Positions 17,181 to 26,745 of a stretch of 64,000 bases of DNA are shown here, piece by piece. Position 1 is the stretch's first letter. Every line of letters starts with the position of its first letter. A program made the translations under genes and the position numbers. The stretch is from Frankineae bacterium MT45 (GTDB taxonomy: Bacteria > Actinomycetota > Actinomycetes > Mycobacteriales > Jatrophihabitantaceae): the NCBI GenBank assembly GCA_900100325.1, contig LT629697.1, forward strand, positions 4,151,423 through 4,215,422. The letters run 5' to 3'. The notes below the pieces were generated by a model. It searched no databases, had not been told where the DNA came from, and worked only from the letters and a program-made list of their open reading frames with translations.

Positions 17181-18046
17181 CGAGTCAGGGTGGCGACGAT
17201 TCCCTCCGGGTGCTCGACCAGATCGGCCCAGGTGAAGCGCAGGACCGTCCACCCGGCAGCGACGAGGGTGTTGCCACGGCGACGATCGCTGCGGAATCTC
17301 TCGACGTCGGAGTGAAACGCCCAACCGTCGATCTCGATCGCGATCCGGCGCTCCGCGAAGGCGATATCGAGTACGAAAGTTCGGCCGCCGACCTCGATGA
17401 CGTGATTGGCCGTCCACCCAGCGATTCCCGCCTGCCGAAGAATGCGGATCATGCGACGCTCCGACTCCGCGTGAGCCCCCATCGCTGACTGGCGGAGCAG
17501 CCGCGCGAGCTGGCGGTTGCCCCACCGGCCCGGCTGCTCATCCAGGCGCCACTGGATCTCGTGGCCGGTGAGCCATTTCTGCTGCAGCGCGCGGTCGATC
17601 AGCGTGCTCGCCGGCCCCAGCGGAAGCCAGCCCGCGCAGTCGAGGATGGTCTCGGTGCGCGTGGTGATCGGCATCCCGAACCGCTCGGTGATGTCAGACG
17701 GCTCCAACCCGACTCGATGCACCCGCACTCCGGCTGGGGCCTTCGTCCGGCGGCGATTCGGCGCGGTGACGTGAACCCTGCAGTCGTCCGGGACGGGCAG
17801 CTCCCACCACGCCGCTGCCGACAGGTAGCTCAGCACGCAGCGCGCATCGAGTACGGCCGCCCATTGGGTCGCCTCCGGCGTGCTCGGCGTACCGGCCGCC
17901 CGGTATACCCCGATCCAGCGCGGCAGCGTCTCGAGGCGACCGCCGCTGACCAACCCGCTGATCTGACCTCGCCGATACCCTGCGGCGGGCAACTGCTGGC
18001 GCGAGACCATTCCCGATTGCCTGGCGGCTATCCGCGTCCACTTCAT
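17165..18046 (-). CDS. AbiEi-like/DUF559 nuclease-fold protein
   Basis: Chosen start is the ATG at 18046 (MKWTRIAARQSGMVSRQQL); the open frame continues 25 codons upstream only because it reads into palindrome copy 2. 293 residues. The N-terminal winged-helix region resembles AbiEi-type antitoxins (SRQQLPAAGYRRGQISGLV). The C-terminal DUF559 domain (about 200-290) has the Vsr/PD-(D/E)XK-like pattern LDIAFAERRIAIEIDG. The stop codon TGA lies inside palindrome copy 1. Such genes are numerous in actinobacteria; their function is not established. A nuclease activity is inferred from the fold. Confidence 0.85.
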   Translation of the reverse strand: MKWTRIAARQSGMVSRQQLPAAGYRRGQISGLVSGGRLETLPRWIGVYRAAGTPSTPEATQWAAVLDARCVLSYLSAAAWWELPVPDDCRVHVTAPNRRRTKAPAGVRVHRVGLEPSDITERFGMPITTRTETILDCAGWLPLGPASTLIDRALQQKWLTGHEIQWRLDEQPGRWGNRQLARLLRQSAMGAHAESERRMIRILRQAGIAGWTANHVIEVGGRTFVLDIAFAERRIAIEIDGWAFHSDVERFRSDRRRGNTLVAAGWTVLRFTWADLVEHPEGIVATLTRLLAA

Positions 18047-18102
18047 GACACGGAAGTGTGCCGAAATGTCGGCCGAAGCGTCGCGGGCTATCCACAGCCT
18101 TC

Positions 18103-18148
18103 GCTTTTGGCAATCTTGCACGCAATACCGTGCAGGATTGCCAAAAGC
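18103..18148. repeat. 46-bp palindromic element, copy 2
   Basis: Left arm GCTTTTGGCAATCTTGCACG, centre CAATAC, right arm CGTGCAGGATTGCCAAAAGC: a 20-bp stem with a single G-U-compatible mismatch. It lies 4 bp beyond the asd stop and 56 bp upstream of the DUF559 start. With copy 1 it brackets the DUF559 gene exactly. No other copy was seen in this window. Confidence 0.9.
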
Positions 18149-18152
18149 GGGG

Positions 18153-20461
<2,309 letters not shown>

Positions 20462-20540
20462 CGGGTGTCCTCTCGAGCGGATTACGTTTTCGGCCCTGAG
20501 TTTACCTGCCGGGGCCAATCGAAATGTCCATCGAGCGGGC

Positions 20541-21371
20541 TCAGCCGCTGACGAGAACGAAGAGCGTGAAGTCCGAGGAGCCGGAGCACTTGGCCGCACC
20601 GCAGACCCGGGTAGCCGTGATGGCCGCGCTCCCCGGCTGCAATCCGGTGAAGCTCCGGGTCACCGAACCGCAGTCATCGGCCGGCGTGCAGCCGGGTCCG
20701 AAGCCCGAGTCGACGTTCTGCGAGTCGCTACCGACGACGGACTCCGGTACGGCCTTGCGGATCTTCCAGTCGGCCCCGCCTGGTTGCCCATCACCGAGGG
20801 ACACCACCAACTGCTGTCCGACGGTGATCGAGATGGTGCCGCCGTTGTCCCCCATTCCGGCATGCGCGGCGCCGACCGGCGCCCGGGTCGGGACCGGTGT
20901 CGATTTCGGACGGGGCGTCTTGGTCGGCGTCGGGCGAGCGGTTGCCGTCGCCTTCGGGGTGGGCTGCGCAGTGGGTGACGGGCTTCCAGTCGGGCTCGGC
21001 TTCGGTGTGGCGGAAGGGGACGGCGTGAGCAGCGGGGACGGGGTCGGGGTGATGGCGAAGGGCACGACCGCGACCGGCACCTCCGTCGGCGTGGCGGAGA
21101 AGGCGGGCGCCTGGGCGGTGGGGCTGCGGTGGTTTCGTGCGCCGACATACGTCACCACGCCGGCGATGACCAGGACCATGATCGCCGCAAAAGAAAGGGC
21201 GATCCAGCTCGCCGCCCGGTGCCCGTCCGGCTCGTCGGCGATCGGGAAGACCATCTGCGGCGGTAGCGATCCGGGCGGGACCTGCCGTTCGGCGAAGGAG
21301 CTCAGGCCGCCGCTGATCCATTCGTCGAGGGGGTCGGGGCCCGCGCCGCCCGACCCGAAGCCGTCGGTCAC
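20541..21371 (-). CDS. membrane protein with chagasin-like (I42) C-terminal domain, coupled to a sigma-like gene
   Basis: The GTG at 21371 overlaps the stop of the upstream sigma-like gene (GTGA) and gives 276 residues. A cytoplasmic segment (about 1-50) is followed by one TM helix ([20 protein letters not shown]), a Thr/Pro/Ser-rich linker (about 85-165), and a C-terminal domain (about 175-275). That domain's pattern [16 protein letters not shown] ... [21 protein letters not shown] resembles chagasin-type cysteine-protease inhibitors. Four Cys in the last 60 residues could form disulfides. By position it could be an anti-sigma factor, but no ZAS zinc motif is visible. Confidence 0.75.
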   Translation of the reverse strand: MTDGFGSGGAGPDPLDEWISGGLSSFAERQVPPGSLPPQMVFPIADEPDGHRAASWIALSFAAIMVLVIAGVVTYVGARNHRSPTAQAPAFSATPTEVPVAVVPFAITPTPSPLLTPSPSATPKPSPTGSPSPTAQPTPKATATARPTPTKTPRPKSTPVPTRAPVGAAHAGMGDNGGTISITVGQQLVVSLGDGQPGGADWKIRKAVPESVVGSDSQNVDSGFGPGCTPADDCGSVTRSFTGLQPGSAAITATRVCGAAKCSGSSDFTLFVLVSG

Positions 21372-22204
21372 GCCTGATCCCGGACGAGTGAGCCCGGCCC
21401 AGCCGGAGTCGGCCCAGCAGAAGTCGGCCCGACGGCCCCGGGCCCAGCAGAACCCGGCCCAGCAGAACCCGGCCCAGCAGACGCTGGCCCGACGGGACCC
21501 GGCCGGACCGACTGGAGCGCGGCCGCCAACGCCGTCCGGGCGGAGTCGCTCAACCGGGCCACCTCCTCGACCGGGACGTCGAGGAGTTCCGCCGCTTCGG
21601 CATCGGTCAACCGGGCCCACCGGGTCAGCACGATCACCTCGCGCTGCTCCCCCGGCAGCCGGCGGAGCGCGTCGATGAGCACGTCACCGGCCGGCTCCGG
21701 GTGCCGTTCGTGGCGCCGCTGCGGGCGAGCCTTCTCGACCACCTTCCGTTGCAGATAGCCGAGCGCGTCCTCGAGGTCGCCGAACTCGTTCAGGTGCAGG
21801 TCGAGGGCGACGAAGGCCGCCTGGGTGACCTGCGCGGCGTGGGCCCGCTCGTCGGTGAGGAGCACCGAGAGGCGGGCGATGGCCAGCGAGTGCGAGGTGT
21901 AAGCCTCGGCAAAATCGACCGGCGGATAGGCGGCCGGCGCATAGTCGACTAGCGGATAGGCGGCCGGCGGATAGTCGGCGGCATTGGCAGGAGTCGGGTA
22001 GTCCGAAGGCGCATAGGGAAGAGCTGCAGTGCTCGGCCCGGCATCGAAGGGCCTGGCATCGAAGGGCTCGGCGACGGTGAAGGCCTGCGTCGGAAACGAG
22101 ACGTCCAGATGCGGCTCGGAGTCGTCGGCGAAGAGCCAGCGCGTGTCGTCGTCCGGATCCGGGGCATGCGAATTCGAGCCGCGCCCCCCACCCGACAGTG
22201 CCAC
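21368..22204 (-). CDS. sigma-70 family-like protein with atypical N- and C-terminal extensions
   Basis: 278 residues from a GTG with GGGGAG upstream. The middle part (about 105-235) resembles sigma region 2 and region 4: DALRRLPGEQREVIVLTRWARLTDAEAAELLDVPVEEVARL is the region-4 helix-turn-helix (quoted here only as key words: RLPGEQREV, TDAEAAELLDVPVEEV). The first 100 residues are Tyr/Pro/Ala-rich with short repeats, and the tail is Ala-Gly-Pro repeats. Region 2 is poorly conserved, so it could be a divergent ECF sigma factor or a DNA-binding relative. It is coupled to the membrane protein downstream. Confidence 0.7.
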   Translation of the reverse strand: MALSGGGRGSNSHAPDPDDDTRWLFADDSEPHLDVSFPTQAFTVAEPFDARPFDAGPSTAALPYAPSDYPTPANAADYPPAAYPLVDYAPAAYPPVDFAEAYTSHSLAIARLSVLLTDERAHAAQVTQAAFVALDLHLNEFGDLEDALGYLQRKVVEKARPQRRHERHPEPAGDVLIDALRRLPGEQREVIVLTRWARLTDAEAAELLDVPVEEVARLSDSARTALAAALQSVRPGPVGPASAGPGSAGPGSAGPGAVGPTSAGPTPAGPGSLVRDQA

Positions 22205-22265
22205 CGGAGTTCTCCCCTCACTCCCGGCTAGCGTACTTAGCCGTCAGTGCGATGGTACCGAGCGG

Positions 22266-23597
22266 CTAGCTCTCGCCGGCGAATGCGGCATCGAGCAGGT
22301 CCAGACCCTCGCTCAGCAGGTCGTCGCCGATGACCAGCGGCGGGAGGAAACGCAGCACATTCCCGAAGGTGCCGGCGGTGAGCGCGATCAGCCCCTGCTG
22401 GTGGCAGGCTGCGGCAACCGCAGCGGTCAGCGCCGGATCCGGCGTCTTGGTGCCCGGCTTGACCAGCTCGACGGCGAGCATCGCGCCGCGCCCGCGGACG
22501 TCACCGATCGATTCGAACTTCTCGGCCAGCAACTGCAGCCGGGGCAGCATCACCGATTCGATCCGCTTGGCCGCACCGCAGAGGTCCTCGGCCTCCATCG
22601 TCTCGATCGAGCCGAGCGCCGCCGCACACGCCACCGGATTGCCACCGTAGGTCCCGCCGAGGCCACCGGTGTGCACCGCGTCCATGATCTCGGCGCGGCC
22701 GGTGACGCCGGCCAGCGGCAGGCCACCGGCGATTCCCTTCGCTGTGGTGACCAGATCCGGCACGACACCCTCGAAATCACAGGCGAACCAGTCGCCGGTA
22801 CGGCAGAAGCCGCTCTGGATCTCGTCGGCGATGAAGACGATGCCGTGCTGGGCGCACCACTCCGCGACCCGGGGCAGGAAGCCCGCCGGCGGCACGATGA
22901 ACCCGCCCTCACCCTGGATCGGTTCGATGATGACGGCGGCGGTGTTCTGCTCCCCGACCTGCGCGTGCACCTGCGACACGAAGAGCTCGAAGGCCTCCTC
23001 GGCACAGTTCTCAGGACCGGTCGGCCAGCGGTACGGGTAGGCCATCGGGGTGCGGTAGACCTCGCCGGCGAAGGGACCAAAGCCTTGTTTATACGGCATG
23101 TTCTTCGCCGTCAGCGACATGGTGAGGTTGGTCCGCCCGTGGTAGGCGTGGTCGAAGGCGACGACCGCGCTGCGCCCGGTGGCCACCCGGGCGATCTTGA
23201 TCGCGTTCTCGACCGCTTCGGCCCCGGAGTTGAAGAGCGCGGTGCGCTTCTCGTGGCTACCCGGCGTCAACTCGTTGAGCTTCTCGGCCACCGCGACGTA
23301 CCCCTCATACGGCGTCACCATGAAGCAGGTGTGCGTGAAGTCGGCGACCTGCTCCTGCACCCGGGCGACCACCCGGGGCGCGGCGTTCCCGACCGAAGTC
23401 ACCGCAATTCCCGAGCCGAAGTCGATCAGCTGGTTGCCGTCGGCGTCGACGATGATGCCGCCCCCGGCGGCGGTGACGTAGACCGGCAGCGTGGTGCCGA
23501 CCCCGTTCGCGACCGCGGCCAGCTTGCGGGCCTGCAGCTGCGTGGAGAGCGGCCCGGGGATGGCGGTCTTGAGGATTCGTTGCTGGCTGACGCTCAT
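22266..23597 (-). CDS. gabT: 4-aminobutyrate aminotransferase
   Basis: 443 residues, class III PLP aminotransferase. Visible are the PLP-region motifs FNSGAEAVENAIKIAR, HAYHGRTNLTMSLT, IIEPIQGEGGF and IADEIQSGFCRTG, and the Schiff-base lysine in TTAKGIAGGLPLAG. It converts GABA and 2-oxoglutarate to succinate semialdehyde and glutamate. It is the last gene of a three-gene operon with an aminobutyraldehyde dehydrogenase and a biotinyl protein; the operon as a whole fits putrescine-to-GABA-to-succinate breakdown. Confidence 0.95.
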   Translation of the reverse strand: MSVSQQRILKTAIPGPLSTQLQARKLAAVANGVGTTLPVYVTAAGGGIIVDADGNQLIDFGSGIAVTSVGNAAPRVVARVQEQVADFTHTCFMVTPYEGYVAVAEKLNELTPGSHEKRTALFNSGAEAVENAIKIARVATGRSAVVAFDHAYHGRTNLTMSLTAKNMPYKQGFGPFAGEVYRTPMAYPYRWPTGPENCAEEAFELFVSQVHAQVGEQNTAAVIIEPIQGEGGFIVPPAGFLPRVAEWCAQHGIVFIADEIQSGFCRTGDWFACDFEGVVPDLVTTAKGIAGGLPLAGVTGRAEIMDAVHTGGLGGTYGGNPVACAAALGSIETMEAEDLCGAAKRIESVMLPRLQLLAEKFESIGDVRGRGAMLAVELVKPGTKTPDPALTAAVAAACHQQGLIALTAGTFGNVLRFLPPLVIGDDLLSEGLDLLDAAFAGES

Positions 23598-23605
23598 CTG
23601 AACTC

Positions 23606-23830
23606 CTAGCTCGCTGCTTCGATTACCGCGATTACGTCACCCTCGGTGACCTGGCTCCCGACCTCGACGGCCAGCGCCGAGACCACGCCCGGCACCTCGG
23701 CCAGCACCGGGATCTCCATCTTCATCGACTCGATGATGACCAGCGTGTCCGTGGCCCGCACCGTGTCCCCCACCTGCACGGAGACCTGCCCGATACTGCC
23801 GACCAGCTCCGCGGAGACGGTATGTGCCAT
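23606..23830 (-). CDS. stand-alone biotinyl carrier protein (TB7.3-like)
   Basis: 74 residues, a single biotin/lipoyl-attachment domain with the biotinylation site ESMKMEI (Lys at about 38) flanked by the conserved strands. It is close to the mycobacterial biotinylated protein TB7.3 in size and sequence pattern (MEIPVLAE). Such proteins may serve acyl-CoA carboxylases as carrier. It is unusual to find one between GABA catabolic genes; it is 8 bp upstream of gabT, so co-transcription is very likely. Confidence 0.9.
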   Translation of the reverse strand: MAHTVSAELVGSIGQVSVQVGDTVRATDTLVIIESMKMEIPVLAEVPGVVSALAVEVGSQVTEGDVIAVIEAAS

Positions 23831-23905
23831 TGAATTCCCTATCTTTGCCGGGGGATTGTCGGGGGACTAGCTGGGACGAGCTGGAAGCGCTGCAACTGCG
23901 ATGTG

Positions 23906-25333
23906 TCAGAAATCGATGTTGTGCATGACGTGCTTGATGCGGGTGTAGTCCTCCAGACCGTAGACCGAGAGGTCCTTGCCATAGCCGGAGTGCTTGAAGC
24001 CTCCGTGCGGCATCTCGGCCACGATCGGGATGTGCGTGTTGACCCAGACGCAGCCGAAGTCCAGGCGCCTGGTCACCCGCATCGCCCGTCCGTGGTCGCG
24101 GGTCCAGACCGAGGAGGCCAGACCGTACTCGACGTCGTTGGCCCAGCGCACCGCCTCGTCCTCGTCGCTGAAGGACTGGACGGTGATGACCGGGCCGAAG
24201 ATCTCGGTGCGGATCTGCTCGTCCTCCTGCTTGATGCCCGAGAGCACCGTCGGCTCGAAGAAGTAGCCGCTGTCGCCCTGACGCCGGCCGCCGGCCAGCA
24301 GCGAGGCGTGGTCAGGGAGGCGGTCGACCAGGCCCGACACGTGGGCCAGTTGGTTGGCGTTGTTCAGCGGGCCGTAGAGGACGTCCTCGTCCGGGGCGCC
24401 GGTGCGCGTGTTGCGGGCCTGTTCGGCCAGCGCCGCCGCGAACTCGTCGGCGAAGCCCTCGCGGGCCAGCACCCGGGTGGCGGCGGTGCAGTCCTGGCCG
24501 GCGTTGAAGTACCCGGCGATCGCGATCGCCTCGGCCGCCGCCTCGACGTCGATGTCGTCGAAGACCACGACCGGCGCCTTGCCACCGAGTTCGAGGTGAA
24601 CCCGCTTGATGTCGTCGGCGGCCGAGCGGGCCACCTCGATGCCGGCCCGGGTCGAGCCGGTGATCGAGACCATCGCCGGGGTCTTGTGCGAGACCAGGGC
24701 GCGGCCGGTGTCCCGGTCGCCGCAGACGACATTGAAGACGCCGGGCGGGAAGAAGTCGGAGGCGATCTCGGCCAGCAGCACGGACGAGGCCGGGGTGGTG
24801 TCCGACGGCTTCAGCACGATGGTGTTGCCGGCGGCCAGCGCCGGGGCGAACTTCCAGACCGCCATCATCATCGGGTAGTTCCAGGGCGCTACCTGCCCGC
24901 AGACGCCCACCGGTTCGCGGCGCACGTAGGAGGTGTGGCCAGCCATGTACTCCCCGGCCGAGCGCCCCTCGAGCAGCCGAGCGGCACCGGCGAAGAAGCG
25001 GATCTGGTCGACCATCGGCGGGATCTCTTCGCTGCGGGTCAACTCCAGCGGCTTGCCGGTGTTCTCGCACTCGACCGCGATGATCTCCTCGGCCCGGGAC
25101 TCGATCGCGTCGGCGAACTTCAAGAGTGCCTGCTGCCGCTCGCTCGGCGTGGTGTCGCGCCAGGACTCGAAGGCGGTGGCGGCGACGGCGTAGGCGAGGT
25201 CGATGTCCTGCTCGTCGGATACCGGGGCCGAGGCGTAGGCCAGGCCGGTGGCCGGATTGATTACGTCGGCGCGGGCACCGCTCAGCGCGTCGCGGGACTC
25301 GCCCCCGATGAAGTTCTGAATGGTCTTCGACAT
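23906..25333 (-). CDS. aminobutyraldehyde dehydrogenase-like aldehyde dehydrogenase
   Basis: The ATG at 25333 gives 475 residues ([19 protein letters not shown]). The NAD-binding and catalytic motifs are present: [36 protein letters not shown] with the general-base Glu, and [12 protein letters not shown] with the catalytic Cys. The pattern and start [11 protein letters not shown] agree with gamma-aminobutyraldehyde dehydrogenases of putrescine degradation. It forms GABA, which the downstream gabT product would transaminate. No gene for the first, putrescine-oxidising step is seen nearby. Confidence 0.9.
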   Translation of the reverse strand: MSKTIQNFIGGESRDALSGARADVINPATGLAYASAPVSDEQDIDLAYAVAATAFESWRDTTPSERQQALLKFADAIESRAEEIIAVECENTGKPLELTRSEEIPPMVDQIRFFAGAARLLEGRSAGEYMAGHTSYVRREPVGVCGQVAPWNYPMMMAVWKFAPALAAGNTIVLKPSDTTPASSVLLAEIASDFFPPGVFNVVCGDRDTGRALVSHKTPAMVSITGSTRAGIEVARSAADDIKRVHLELGGKAPVVVFDDIDVEAAAEAIAIAGYFNAGQDCTAATRVLAREGFADEFAAALAEQARNTRTGAPDEDVLYGPLNNANQLAHVSGLVDRLPDHASLLAGGRRQGDSGYFFEPTVLSGIKQEDEQIRTEIFGPVITVQSFSDEDEAVRWANDVEYGLASSVWTRDHGRAMRVTRRLDFGCVWVNTHIPIVAEMPHGGFKHSGYGKDLSVYGLEDYTRIKHVMHNIDF

Positions 25334-25401
25334 CGGGCGGCTCCAATTGGGGGTTCGGGCTTCGGTCGCTGATGCAACCGTACATCCAAGGCTTTCCGGC
25401 A

Positions 25402-25431
25402 TCTACAACTGATTTCGTTGTTCCTCGTCAA
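25402..25431 (-). promoter_or_regulatory. possible promoter of the GABA operon
   Basis: On the - strand TTGACG (25426-25431) precedes TTGTAGAT (25402-25409) at roughly the right spacing. The pair lies about 70 bp upstream of the dehydrogenase start, right after the M1 peptidase stop. The -10 match is weak. Confidence 0.35.
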
Positions 25432-25434
25432 TTT

Positions 25435-26745
25435 CTAGCCAATTACGGCAGGCAATGAACCTCTGAACAGCCACTTTTCGAAGAATTCGTCGAGCGAATC
25501 GCTACTCCAGGCCTGCGCGTGGGCGATGAAGTCGGCCGTCTGCACGCAGTCGTGGGCATATTCGGCCGTCCAGGCCAGCAGCAGTTCGAAGAACGCCTCG
25601 TCGCCCAGACGGCGTCTGAGCGCATGCAGGGTCAGGGCCCCGCGCTTGTAGAGACGGTCGTCGAACATCAGCTGCGGCCCGGGGTCGGCGATGATCAGGT
25701 TCTGCGGCAGGGCGCGGAGCCGGTCGAAGTGCTTCGTGGCCAGCTGCTGGGCGCTGGGGCCGCCGGAGAACTCCGAGAAGAGCCACTCCGCGTAGCAGGC
25801 GAAGCCCTCGTTGAGCCAGATGTCGCGCCAGCCGGCGACGGTGAGGCTGTTGCCGAACCACTGATGGGCCAGTTCGTGGGCCACCAGCCGCTCGTAGCTG
25901 CGGCGCCCGTCGACGAAGTTCGAGCCGAAGACCGACATCCCCTGCGCCTCCAGCGGGATCTCGAGTTCGTCCTCGGTGATCACCACCGTGTAGCGGGCGT
26001 AGGGGTAGCGGCCGAAGAGGCGGGTGAAGATCTCCATCATCAGCGGCTGCCGGCCGAAGTCGATGTCGAAGCGCCCCCGGACCCGCGGCGGCAGCGCGGC
26101 CAGCTGCGGCACCGGAGTGGTGGCCACCGAGATCAGGTCGTACTGCCCGACCTGCACGCTGGCCAGGTAGGTCGCCATCGGTTCGGGCTGGTCGAAGATC
26201 CAGGTCGTCTGCCCGGCGCCGGCCCGCTGCGACAGCAGGGTGCCGTTGGAGACGACGCGGTACGGCGAGTCGGTGCTGAAGGTGATCCGGTAGCTGGCCT
26301 TGTTGCTGGGTCGGTCGTTGCACGGAAACCAGGAGGCGGCGCCGTTGGGCTGCCCGGCGACGATGACCCCGTCGTCGAGCTCCTCCCAGCCGATCGTGCC
26401 CCACGGCCCACGCAGCGGCTTCGGGTTGCCGGAGTAATGCACCTCGATGATGAAGCTCGCGCCGAGCGGGATCGTCCGGGCGAGCCAGATCTGCAGCCGG
26501 CGGCGCGCGTGTACGAAGCGCTTCACCCGCGCCCCGTCGACACTCACCTTCTTCACCTGCATGCCGGCCAGATCAAGGCTCAGCATCGACAGGCTGGTAT
26601 TGGCCTGGGCCGAGATGATGGCCCGTCCGGCGAGGCGATTGCTGGAGAGCCGGTAGCTCAGCTCGAGGTCGTAGCGATGTACGTCGAAACCGAGGTCGCC
26701 ACTATCGGGAACGTAGGGATCGGCGACTCCGCGGCCGCTGCTCAA
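25435..26745 (-). CDS. M1-family metallopeptidase
   Basis: 436 residues from a TTG start that overlaps the stop of the NRPS-like gene (TTGA). The zinc motif is HELAHQWFGN with the third ligand in NEGFACYAEWLF 18 residues on. The exopeptidase GxMEN motif is not canonical here (EAQGMSVFG). It lacks the C-terminal helical domain of long aminopeptidase N, so it is a short M1 form. Translational coupling to the Pls/PosA-like gene suggests it trims or degrades the product of that enzyme, which is inference. No signal peptide is evident. Confidence 0.9.
   Translation of the reverse strand: MSSGRGVADPYVPDSGDLGFDVHRYDLELSYRLSSNRLAGRAIISAQANTSLSMLSLDLAGMQVKKVSVDGARVKRFVHARRRLQIWLARTIPLGASFIIEVHYSGNPKPLRGPWGTIGWEELDDGVIVAGQPNGAASWFPCNDRPSNKASYRITFSTDSPYRVVSNGTLLSQRAGAGQTTWIFDQPEPMATYLASVQVGQYDLISVATTPVPQLAALPPRVRGRFDIDFGRQPLMMEIFTRLFGRYPYARYTVVITEDELEIPLEAQGMSVFGSNFVDGRRSYERLVAHELAHQWFGNSLTVAGWRDIWLNEGFACYAEWLFSEFSGGPSAQQLATKHFDRLRALPQNLIIADPGPQLMFDDRLYKRGALTLHALRRRLGDEAFFELLLAWTAEYAHDCVQTADFIAHAQAWSSDSLDEFFEKWLFRGSLPAVIG

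Noticed and set aside
21380-21490. Tandem repeats at the end of the sigma-like gene considered as a separate non-coding element
   Set aside because: They are in frame and encode an Ala-Gly-Pro tail continuous with the sigma-like protein.
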